A stretch of 64,000 nucleotides of DNA from Tetradesmus obliquus (taxonomy: Eukaryota > Chlorophyta > Chlorophyceae > Sphaeropleales > Scenedesmaceae). The DNA lies in contig CP126191.1 in assembly GCA_030272155.1 (NCBI GenBank), positions 6,284,501-6,348,500 on the forward strand, read 5' to 3'. Below the pieces are notes generated by a model, which saw only the letters and a list, made by a program, of their open reading frames with translations, was not told where the DNA came from and made no database searches. Of the stretch, positions 23,701 to 33,322 are shown one piece after another; positions within the stretch are counted from its first letter, which is position 1, and each line of letters begins with the position of its first letter. A program made the position numbers and the translations under genes.

Positions 23701-26251
23701 TATTGAGGTATTGGCTCCACGCTGGCGCGCGCGGGTCGCAGATGGTGAGCTCAGCACCACCAGCGTCGTCTGCAGCAGGCGGAAGCAACAGCGTACAACA
23801 GAGAGCAGGTTTGTAATAAACTCCAACGCCCCCCTTCAGCAGGCAGCAGCACTGTGAAAGCAGCACATGTGGTGGCGTACGTTTACAAGGCAGCGGTGTG
23901 TTGCTGAACGTGTGCACAGCAGTGCTGCTGCAATGCGTGGAGTCAATGTCTGCTGAACGTATGTACAGCACTGCTGCTGCAATGCACGGATTCAATGTCT
24001 GCAGAACCTGCTGTCACCCAAGCCTGCTTCCCACCCACCTGCCAGCAGCAGGTCGTCCAGCAGCTGGCTGCCCTTCAGCCCGCCGTAGATGAACACAAAG
24101 GGCCCCACGCTGGTCACTGCGTGCCTGCAGCGCCGTGTGACGTCCTCGCCTGCTAGTGTGCCGGGGGCGGGGGTGATCCACGCACCACCTGATGTGTCCA
24201 GCATCACTGTGCTGGTGCTCTCGTCCACCTGCGCATGAACAGCCAGAGCTCAACATGTGCCAGATGCCTTGCTGTGAAGGTTGTGCCGTTGCTGGGCACT
24301 TGGTGCCAATATTCTGAGGTCAAATGCAGCTGCATGTGCACTGGTTGCTTGCGATACAACGACTCGCATTTGCTGAAGCACTTGTGTGTGTGCACAGGCA
24401 GACCACGGCATTGACAACACTGCCGCCAAACCTTGCGCTGCTGCGCAGCTCACCATCCTGCCGCCTCCTACTGCTCCGCCCGAGATGTGCAGCCGCGTGC
24501 CCACAAACACTGCCCCATGCTGGTAGCGGCCTGCGGGCATGCTGCCTGGCGCTGCGTGCCACTCCCAGCGGCCATCCCTGTGGCGCGCAAAGCCAAACGC
24601 ATCTGCCAGCGGCGTGCCGTGCACGTCGCGCCCGCCACACAGCAGCAGCAGGCCGTCTGAGCGGGCAGCTGCTGTTGCGTACATCCTGCAGGCATGCAGG
24701 AGCAGCAGAACAAGGCCGACACCAGCATTAGTTGCGGAAGCTGGCTGTGAATCTTGTGCCCCTCAAGGTAGCACGCCAGGCATGCATTATAGAGAGGGCC
24801 ATTGCGGGCCAGCCAACACAAACACTCCTGCAAGCATACGCCAAGAGCCGTATGCCATGTGCTGCTGCTCACCGTGGGCAAGGCATCTCGCCAGCGTCTG
24901 TGATTTTGCGCCACTGGTAAGGCTTTTCGCTGGTGTCCAGCGCCCAGGCATCGCCCAGCGTGGACTTGCCGTCATTGCCACCCATTGCCACGAGGAAACG
25001 GTTGGCCACTAGGCTCAGCGTGTGTGCGTACCGCGCACTGGGGCCTGCACCCTGCACCAGCACCCTGCAAGAAGACAGGCAGCCGGCAGCTTATTAGTCG
25101 CTGCATGCACAAAAGCACAGCTCAGCTGCAGCAAATCCTAGTTGCTGCTTTCTTGCAAGACAGGTGACTCAGTCATTAGAACTGGGCTGTGCATCAGCTG
25201 CTGCACCCTAGCTCACCACCAAGCTGGGTCAAACTGCATGTAGGGGCTGGCAAGCTGCATGCCAAGCATGCACCAGACATAGCTGGTGCACGGCAGGTGC
25301 ACGGCCCTGCTGCTGCTGCTGCTGCAGCGGCTTCGATTGCTGCATGTACTGCAAGACTCCGCACCTGTGCCACCTCGGCCGCTCCATGTCTGTGAAGTCC
25401 AGCACGTGCAAGTCCTCAGAGGCCAGGCCTGCTGGTCCGATGCCTCCCTGCAGGACCAGACAGCACACCAAACACAGGTCAGCCAGCATGCACGACAGCT
25501 GTGTGGCAGCAGCGTCAGCAACACAATCAGTCAGCCCACAGCTGGATTGTAGGTGCATATAACATGCATGACAGCAGCACCCATCCAGCTTAATTGTTCG
25601 AGGCGTGCCCTGGCTGGATCAGCGTCCCCCCAGCGCTGCTGAGCTGCGCACCTGCACCACCACCATGTTGCCCACTGCCGCAGCTGCGTGTGCCGCGCGC
25701 GGCGAGGGTGGCTCGCCCATGGGTGTGATTTTGGCCCATGTGCCCGACCGGATGTCAAAGATGTGCACGTCGTTGGTTGCTCCCGCAAGGCGGATGCCTG
25801 CATGCATGGAAAGAGCAAAGTTCAGCCGGGGATCAGGCTGCAACCACTGTACTGCCCACCTGCCATGCTCCAAGCAGCTGCAGCTCACCTGATGCTGCTG
25901 GCCCTGGTGACCCAGAGGGTGTTCCATCTGGGTTCTTTGCCGCGGAGCCCTCTAGCGCTGTTGCTCCACCTGCGGGGTGCAGAGCGGGAGTTTTGCACAG
26001 CAGGGATCAGCAAAGGAGCATGTTCCACCTACTGCAGCTGCATGCCGGCCCTGACGCTTCGTACCAAACAGCACTAGCTTTGCTTTGTTGACATCCCCAT
26101 CAGGCCCGGTGATCGTGGTGAGCGTGTGACCACATCTAGGACCCGGAGCAGCTTCACCGATGATAGGAAAAGGCCGAGGTCTGCTGACCCCCACAGATGG
26201 TACTGAAGATGGTCGCTGCGCGAGAACGCCAGGCTGGTCGTCTACTTGCAT
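20743..26251 (-). CDS. BSL: Kelch-repeat Ser/Thr protein phosphatase (PPKL; BSU1/BSL family)
   Basis: Fifteen exons join in frame to 886 residues (reverse order): 26065-26251, 25889-25969, 25652-25797, 25365-25447, 24873-25064, 24454-24685, 24039-24228, 23436-23769, 23061-23265, 22696-22770, 22325-22461, 21976-22098, 21628-21817, 21264-21398, 20743-21093. The N-terminal half is a Kelch propeller, for example [47 protein letters not shown] and [18 protein letters not shown] Ser/Ala-rich hinge follows, then a PP1-like catalytic domain with GDLHGQ (582-587), GDYVDR (616-621), RGNHE (to 651), CMHGG, LLWSDP, RAHE (779-782) and FSATNYCG. All metal-ligand motifs are intact. Land-plant members dephosphorylate the GSK3-like kinase BIN2 in brassinosteroid signalling, but algae lack that hormone pathway. 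Chlamydomonas-type PPKLs are therefore more likely general cell-cycle or morphogenesis phosphatases. The gene diverges from the thioredoxin gene. Confidence 0.96.
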
Positions 26252-26538
26252 TGCAGTGCTCTCAGGAGGAGACTGAAAGTCTCAGCGCTGAGAGTCTCAG
26301 TGCACAGCTGTTGTCTCACGCACAGCGCATCTTAAACGCTTTAACGATATGTTCAGCCAAGCAAAAGGCAATGGGAAGCGGGCGATCATGACCCTTCCTT
26401 TCCAGGGTACTGTACTTGAAACTGGGTAACAAAGCGTGGGTTGGGTTGTGACTATCGTATCCACACTGGCGAATGCACCAGACAACTCTGCAAACTGTAA
26501 CTCCATACACATTTTGTTGAGGTCTTCACGTACATACG
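26252..26538. promoter_or_regulatory. bidirectional promoter region between PPKL (-) and thioredoxin (+)
   Basis: Only 287 bp separate the two start codons, which point away from each other, so both promoters and 5' UTRs must fit here. A perfect 12-bp palindrome, CTCAGCGCTGAG, lies at 26281-26292 and is flanked by further GTCTCAG words, giving a small cluster of related motifs. No TATA box is obvious. Confidence 0.5.
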
Positions 26539-27624
26539 ATGGCGCTGGCTGGTGTACACCGTGTGAATGTCTCGGGCTCTCGCTGCCTGCCCCAGAAGCA
26601 AGCGCAGCTAGCGCCTAGGGCTACACGTTACGGATGCCGGGGCCCGGGACGGCGCATGCTGCCAATCGTGGCGGTGACTGACCTTACGGAGGCACAGTGG
26701 GAGACGGAAGTGCTCCAGGTGTGATGTCAGGGATGCAGCCCCCGTTCAGATGCATGCACGAAGTGTCAAAGAAATTCCCTTTGTGTTGTGTATGCTGCAT
26801 GTGTCTAGCGCCCTGGATGGTTGAAAGGGACAGCAAACAGCAACTCTTAGCGCTGCCTTGAGTGGTGTAGCAAAATCACTCATTGACACTGCTGGTGGCC
26901 TGCAGTGTGACAAGACTGTGCTGGTTGACTTTTGGGCCCCTTGGTGCGGCCCATGCAAGCTTGTGGCACCTCTGATGACCTGGGCCGAGAAGGTATGGCC
27001 TGACCAGTCATGTAGCTGGCAGCTGCTCCCTAGCACCGCAGCAGCTGCTCTTGCTGCAGCGCACGTTGCTCCTTTCGGCCTGTGACGTGGGTTATGCATA
27101 GCGATCGGCATCTGGAACAGGTTGTGCAGCTGTTGGCATCGTACAGGCAGTTTCGCTGCGGTTGGAAGTAACTGCTGCTGTGGTGCTGCTACGGTTCTGG
27201 CTGTAGGAGTACCCGGACATCAAGGTGGTCAAGGTGGAGCATGACGCCAACAAGGGGATTGTGGAGCAGTACAAGGTGCGCAGAGCAGCACATGAACGTT
27301 TAGCATCAAGAGTTCAAATCAGCATAATGAAGCAGCGCAACCTGTATGCATGCAAGCAGGCCCCGGGACACCACCAGGCAGGCACAGCGCAGCTGATACG
27401 CGTAGGCAAGCGCGAGTACTAGTACTGCATTTAGCGATGGAAGAGCTGACTGCTGAGATTTAAGCATTGTCCGGTTGTATGCTGCGCAGGTGTATGGGCT
27501 GCCAACGCTGATGGTGTTCAAGGATGGCAAGGAGGTGGAGGGCAGCAAGACTGAGGGTGCAGTGACAAAGGCCAAGCTTGCGGACTACATCAAGAAGTAT
27601 GCAGCTGCCAAGGTGTCAGCATAG
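26539..27624 (+). CDS. TRX-x: plastid thioredoxin, x-type
   Basis: Four exons join in frame to 156 residues: 26539-26718, 26906-26992, 27207-27275, 27490-27624. Residues 1-45 are basic, Arg-rich and poor in acidic residues, as in a chloroplast transit peptide. The thioredoxin fold follows with [18 protein letters not shown] (redox cysteines C74 and C77), KVEHDAN and the cis-Pro loop YGLPTL. The sequence [21 protein letters not shown] is closest to plant Trx x, which donates electrons to 2-Cys peroxiredoxin in the stroma; types m and y fit less well. The gene is complete and of normal length. Confidence 0.93.
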
Positions 27625-28685
27625 AGCAGAGACAGCTGACGTTAGCGCGCATGCCGCTTGCATGGCGTGCGGAGAGCAGCAGAGCTGTCCAGGAGGCTGG
27701 TTTGATGGAGCGAGTTGTGAGTGCTGAGTGGTCTGTAGTGCGGCCCAGAGAGTATGCAACGAGAACATCAGGAGGCAGCGCACAAAAATGAAACAGCACA
27801 ACTTGTTGCTGGCAGAGGTTCCCTTCTGTTATTGGTGGCTGCACATGTCGTGGCAGAGTTCTGGTGGTATCCGCAGTTGCTACGGCGGCGGGCCTGCAGC
27901 AGCAGAGTGCATGCTGCGTGGCACGCTGATGAGCAGAATAGAAAACAACAGAACCGGCGTGTTACTGAGTCGCACTCATCGAGTCACGCTTAACAGCAGC
28001 TGCCATGTTGTTGGCACATGCTTTTGGTGTTGTGTGTCGCCAGTGTTGAGATCAAGGCTGTGTGCGTTGTTGAATCAAAAGCCTCAGGGAGATGCAGCCA
28101 TTCATCATCTCTTTTTTGAAAAAGTTGTAGCTGGTGCGAAGCGCTGTTTGTTGTGTAGAACTGTGTACAGCTGGCAGCTGTGGGCTGTCTTGTGTGCATT
28201 CCTTGCAGCTTTGCAGCAGCTATGGGCTGTAAAGCACGACACGGCAGTACAAGCACACGTGGAATCAACTTGTGTGCTGGAAGTATCAGTTGTCATGACT
28301 TGCCAAGTGCCGGCGCTGCCCATGGTGATGCTGTTCTGCTACTAGCAGAACTTCTTTAGTATGCCGCAGGCTGTGTGTGCAGATGCAATAGCATCTGTGC
28401 TACGTAATGATCTTGATAGCAGTAACTGCTGCCACAGGTGGTGTGAGTTTTCAGCTGAGCTGGAAGCATTGGTGCTCGTGCCCTGCTGCACCGGCCCCGG
28501 TGGCCGGGCGGTTACGTGTCTGTCACATGACATGCATACTTTCCTCTTGGCTTCTGGTTTGCCAGCCCACTTGTTTGTTTGTCACGTTGCTTGTGTTCTG
28601 GTGCAGTAGCCATGGCTACGGTAGCTGGCCAAGGCAGTGCCCACTCGGCCTCTCAATTTGTGTAACAGGGCAACATGCATGGCCT
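27625..28685. other. intergenic region after thioredoxin, no gene recognised
   Basis: This begins with the thioredoxin 3' UTR. The longest open frame (205 codons, + strand, from 27728) has no domain-like features, is compositionally odd (Cys/Trp-rich) and lacks support, so I do not call it. The stretch leads into a repeat-rich block. Confidence 0.45.
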
Positions 28686-28697
28686 TGCATTGCACTT

Positions 28698-28860
28698 TGC
28701 AAAGAGAGAGAGGCTTGTTACAGGAGAAGGCAAGCTATCACCCGAGAGTGAGTCACTCGCCCTACTTTCAGCTCACATATGCAAAGAGAGAGGCTTGTTA
28801 CAGGAGAAGGCAAGCTATCACCCGAGAGTGAGTCACTCGCCCTACTTTCAGCTCACATAT
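28698..28860. repeat. 80-bp tandem direct repeat, two copies
   Basis: The word AGGCTTGTTACAGGAGAAGG starts at 28711 and again at 28791, and the following 60 bases are repeated without visible change up to 28780 and 28860. The period is 80 bp. The copies differ only by one AG at the left edge of the first. Confidence 0.93.
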
Positions 28861-29475
28861 CGTATGAACTCGAAAGCAAGCCACAAGACGCCACCAAAGA
28901 AAACTCCAGAGGCGTCTCGCAGCCCCTACCTCCCCATGCACGAACATGTACATGCAGGGCAGCAAGTGCGAAATGCAGCACGAAAAGCAGCATGTGCTCC
29001 ACGCACTAGGCACAAAGCGCACAGGGAAGTTGGTCCAAACAGCAAGCGGGGTGCACAAAGGTGCTGCTCACCATAAATGTCTGGCATGATTGCATCAAGG
29101 CACTGCTGTACTCACCAGACTGCAGCAAGCAGGAGCATGCATAACTGACGCGGCGTACGACTGACAGGCAAATCAAAGCAAACTAAGGCAAACTAAGGCA
29201 AACTAGGGCTCTGCTGCTTCTGCACTCCTTACTGCTGACAAGGACAGAAACATGCAGCACGGAGCAAAGAGCTGAGAAACCAGCGCTGCGACACCCACCA
29301 CATGCAACATGCCCTTGACAGAAACTGGAAAATCGACAACTGCTGACAGCACAACATGCAAAGGCAGGAAGGTCAACCAGAGCGGGGCGCCAGTACAATG
29401 CGCAGCTGTGCTGGATCAGAGCACAGAAACGGGTGATTGCCAGGCACCGCAACCCATGCAAATGTCTTTGCTTGA

Positions 29476-30767
29476 CATTTGTTTGTGTTTGTTACACATG
29501 GGGACCAGGCCATTCCAGCCTCTTGAACTGGCATATCATACCAGCCAGGTAGGGTTTCAAGTCCAACTCCGTCCCCCACCACCATCACGACGAACAGCAA
29601 GTCTGCAGCCTCACTGCCCGCCTAGCAAAATGACCACAATGCTGCAGCAGAACGGAGTGGTCGCCGCCAAGGAACAGCATGGCATGGCAAGCAAGCATGC
29701 AAGCGCAGGGCATGATAAGGCATGCAAGCAACACTTACAGAGACCTGGCTGCAACACCACACTGCTGTTGCTGCATGACAAACACTAAGCTGCACTACAA
29801 GCAAGCAAAAAGAAAACCTTTCCTACCGCTGCAACTAGCTAAGCTGACCTACAAAAAAACAAAAAAACACTCCTGCCACTGACTACATGCAGCAACTCCA
29901 CTGTGTGGCTACACCGTCACCACAAGAATGGGCACCACCACCGCCCTAGGTAGCTGCCCGACCAACAATGCAGTTGACAACCGGCTGATGTGAGTGCAGC
30001 AATATGAATGCAAGCACATTGCTGCTCCCTACGCACAGCAGAGAACCAACCAAGTAGTATACAACGCCCACACAACCTTAATGGCAGGTAATCCACTGGT
30101 CCAGCTGTTGTCCAGAGGTGTGCTGCAGGCACAGCTGCAGCACTGCTGAGTGAACAGCTGACACGGAGAGAGGCTGACACCAAATGTAACAAGCATGTTT
30201 GTGTTTGTTACACATGGGGGCCAGGCAATTCCAGCCTCTTGAACTGGCGTATCATACCAGCCAGGTAGGGTTTCAATTCCAACTCCGTCCCCCACCACCA
30301 TCACGACGGAACAGCAAGTCTGCAGCCTTACTGCCCGCCTAGCAAATTGACCACAATGCTGCAGCAGAACGGAGTGGCCGCCTCCAAGGAACAGCATGGC
30401 ATGGCAAGCAAGCATGCAAGCGCACGGCATGATAGGGCATGCAAGCATACACACTTACAGAGACCTGGCTGCAACACCACACTGCTGTTGCTGCACGACA
30501 AGCACTAGGCTGTACTACATCCAAGCAAGAAGAAAACCACTCCTACCGCTGCGGCTAGCTAACCTGACCTACAAAAACAAAAACCACTCCTACCGCTACC
30601 TACATGCAGCAACTCCACCAGATGGCTACACTGTCGCCACAAGTAAGGGCACCACCACAGCCCCAGGTAGCTGCCCAGACACGTAATGCATTTGACAACG
30701 GCTGATGTGAGAACAGCAATGCGAATGCAAGCACATTGCTGCTCCCTACGCGCAGCAGACACAAACC
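29476..30767. repeat. direct duplication of a ~570-bp unit (29476-30045 and 30192-30767)
   Basis: The two units align along their length, both opening with GTGTTTGTTACACATGGGG and both ending near GCAAGCACATTGCTGCTCCC. Scattered substitutions and small indels separate them, roughly one in ten by eye. A unique spacer of about 145 bp lies between. Neither unit has a protein-like frame. On the minus strand the outer edge of each reads TGTAACAAACAC, which could be a polyadenylation signal, so the unit may be a duplicated non-coding transcript end or a decayed transposon piece. Confidence 0.85.
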
Positions 30768-30833
30768 ATTCTTATGCTTACACCGGGGAGAGGCTTGCAC
30801 CTCAACATGCCTGCTGCTCCTGTCAGTCGCCTC

Positions 30834-31672
30834 AAAGTGAGACAATTAACACGTGGCGCAGTGGTAATGATGGTCGACTTGTGGCCCAAAGGTTGCAGGT
30901 TCGTAACGGCTACCGTCTGCTGCATGTAATGTTCTTGCAATGGACACTTTGACCATTTGTATGCCTCACGTTCTGTATGTGGTGCCTCCAGCAGCAATGG
31001 ACAGCAGTACCTTGCAGGTAACTGTGCAAGTGGGTCGCTCAAGATCTTGATCACGCTGGGGCAGCCGATCGCACCGCTTCTTGCTTAACGAAGTGCAGCC
31101 TTCAAAAATTGAAATTATTATACAGCAAGAAACTTACATGGCGGTCGATTGACGACGGCAGCAACCTCAGGAGCAGCAGGTTGACCGGCAGTCAAGCAAC
31201 CGCACTCGGGTGAATGAAAGTGACCAGGCAAGCGAGAGGCAGGTGCAAGGCTGACCGCTATGTTTGATTGTTTCTTCCGCCGAAGTTATCAGGGGCGCCA
31301 TTGACCTGCTGACCAACATCTGCTGTTCATCTGACACACTACTTCATTGCCGAGTTCTGAAGGCTGCGATCGCCGACACATGTGCATTCGTATGTGTAGT
31401 CTGTAACGGTGACAGCTAGCTGGGATTGTGCCATGTCAGAGCATAGCGTTGTGCTCGATTCTGAGCCAAAGCCACCCTGGATTCAGGGAAACGTCGGTGA
31501 AACCGAAGGAAGGATACTGCTATGTCCTCGCGGCTCTCCGCAGGATTCCGTTGATTGCTGGCTACGAGAGGCAATATTAGTCGTAGTTTCCGCTCCGTAC
31601 GGGGCGCGGTTGCCGATGCCGATGACAAGGTATGGCTTACAAGAAGACTATTATTATAAAAGTGAGACAATT
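30834..31672 (+). mobile_element. candidate tRNA-derived SINE (retroposon) with 14-bp target-site duplication
   Basis: The 14-mer AAAGTGAGACAATT occurs at 30834-30847 and again at 31659-31672. It encloses an 811-bp unit. Six bases inside the left copy is TGGCGCAGTGG (30854-30864), a match to the RNA polymerase III A box. GGTTGCAGGTTCGTAAC follows, with a B-box-like core GGTTCG at 30899. The A/B spacing fits a tRNA head, but the acceptor and T stems do not pair, so it is not a functional tRNA. The right end is CTTACAAGAAGACTATTATT plus a short AT tail, as expected of a LINE-mobilised retroposon. A truncated relative of this end sits at 43345-43395. The body has no recognised coding content; 811 bp is long for a SINE, so a composite or nested structure is possible (an internal ATTATTATA at 31114). 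Confidence 0.65.
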
Positions 31673-31855
31673 GCAGCATCACAAAGCTTCTTACACAGCT
31701 TGGTAAGCTCAGAACAAGGGTGTCCCCGACAGATCCTGGTGTGATACAACTAGCACGCTGAGCCTGGGGCTGCTTGTACATGCAGCGTACACTAATAATG
31801 TACATTGTTACACTGTTACACGTAACAGCATCTGCACTTGGCTGTTAAATAGATC

Positions 31856-31893
31856 ACCGACACGTGTGCTAGCTACCGACACGTGTGCTAGCT
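31856..31893. repeat. 19-bp tandem repeat containing CACGTG
   Basis: ACCGACACGTGTGCTAGCT is present twice head to tail. Each copy contains the G-box core CACGTG. It lies about 100 bp beyond the stop codon of the FAM241-like gene, so a promoter role is doubtful. Confidence 0.8.
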
Positions 31894-31988
31894 GCCTGCT
31901 GCAACTACAGTTGGACATGGACAGCTTGCTGTCACCTGGTGTTCAGCTTCAGGCTACGTCTGCTCTCCACAACTCATCAAGGCTTGCC

Positions 31989-33322
31989 TCAATTGCTGCC
32001 CAGCTTCCTGCCTTTGCCCGCCCATGCGCCTGCTGGCCGTGCCGAGCCTGCTGCCTGCCCCCGGCTGTCAGGCGAAGCGCCGCCACTGCCCATCATGCTG
32101 CCGAATGCCTGCTGCATGAAGTTGTCGCCGCCGCCGCCACCTGCTGCTGCTGCTGCTCCAGCTGCTCCTGCTGGCCTGCCCTGCCCAGCTGCACCAGCAG
32201 CCGCGCCCTGGCCATAGGTGAGGTACAGGTAGCCTGCAGCACAAGCAGCACAGCCAGCAGCAGCAGCCAGAGTGGCACCGTGTGAGTACTCGCTTGCGGG
32301 CCTCACAACCCTTAGGCGGCACGATATCACTGCACGAGCTTTGCTGGCGAAATCCATATGCAATACTGTGCAAGTGCAACAGGACAGGTGCACAGCAGAC
32401 TGCATTTGCAGTGACGCCACCCACGCACAACCTGTTGCGTGCAGTTTACTTGCAGCTTCACTTGCACGTGCTGCTGTTGGTGCGTGCTGTGCGTAGGCGG
32501 GGCTCTCACCAAAGATCAGGCCGCCTAGTAAACCGCGCCATCCGAAGAACATGCCCAGTGCTGCCACAGCCACCAGCCCTACACCTGGCACCTTCAACCC
32601 ATAGATCTCAACATCCGGCAGCATGCTGCCAAACTCGTTTGGGATGGCTTTGAATGGCGGCGCACTCCAATCAAAGCCCCCAACTGGCGCTGCTTGCTGC
32701 GATGCTGGCGGAGGTCCTCTCGCTGAAAACTGTGTGAACCCAGCATGCTGCTGCTCCACTGGCAGTGGCCTGCAAAGGGGAGCAGCAGCACACAGCAAGC
32801 AAATGAGAACTGAGCATGCAGCATAATCATGCTGTGCACAGCCCAGGTGACTGGACAGACACCCTGTGACATTGACATGTGACATTGTTCAGCACGGAGT
32901 GCAAGGCAGTTGCAGCATCTGAAATGTCCCGCATGTATCGTTCCAGCAGCAGACAGCCAAGCAGGGAGCTTCTATAGCTACGGCAGTTTTACCGGCAGGC
33001 TTGTGTATCGACAGAGCTGATGTGACATGAACAAGCACGAAGTATGTAGCAGGAATGCCTGGCAGCACGTACGCCTGACCTGCTTGCTGATGGCCGTTGT
33101 CTGGCCTGCAGACGTGGGTCATCATCTGCAATAGGACAGCCGTATTTACCGCCAGCACACCATCGACCTGCATAGACCATCCATGATGCACTCGGTGTGC
33201 ATGCTGGTGCTCCTGCTGCTGCTGCTGCTGTTGCTGTTGAGTTGGTTGGTTGAGCTGCTGCTGTCGTGCTTGCCTGCCACTACCTCACCTTGAACGATTT
33301 CTCCGTCAATGATTCGTACCAT
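31989..33322 (-). CDS. FAM241-like (DUF4605) small membrane protein
   Basis: Four exons join in frame to 226 residues (reverse order): 33289-33322, 33080-33125, 32510-32769, 31989-32329. The N terminus reads MVRIIDGEIVQ, then DDDPRLQARQRPSASR, closely like animal FAM241B, which starts with a similar MVRI..GEIVQDDDPR. A Pro/Gln-rich stretch leads to WSAPPFKAIPNEFGSMLP and one strong membrane segment (VGLVAVAALGMFFGWRGLLGGL), again matching the family's GxRGLL helix. The C-terminal exon adds an Ala/Gly-rich tail ending in DNFMQQAFGSMMGSGG. Function of the family is poorly known; human members are linked to the ER and endolysosomes. The last exon's acceptor is the least certain part: another frame would give a second hydrophobic helix. 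Confidence 0.72.

Noticed and set aside
30848-30925. Functional tRNA gene at the left end of the retroposon
   Set aside because: A and B boxes are present but acceptor, anticodon and T stems do not pair, so it is a tRNA-derived head only.
31409-31744. 111-codon open frame across the retroposon's right end
   Set aside because: It runs out of the element through the target-site duplication and shares sequence with the 43-kb fragment only because the DNA repeat is shared.
32093-32278. Alternative frame of the last FAM241-like exon giving a hydrophobic helix
   Set aside because: It needs a weaker CAAG acceptor; the chosen frame uses a GTGCAG acceptor and gives a longer tail with DNFMQQAFGSMM. 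Kept as an uncertainty in the feature entry.
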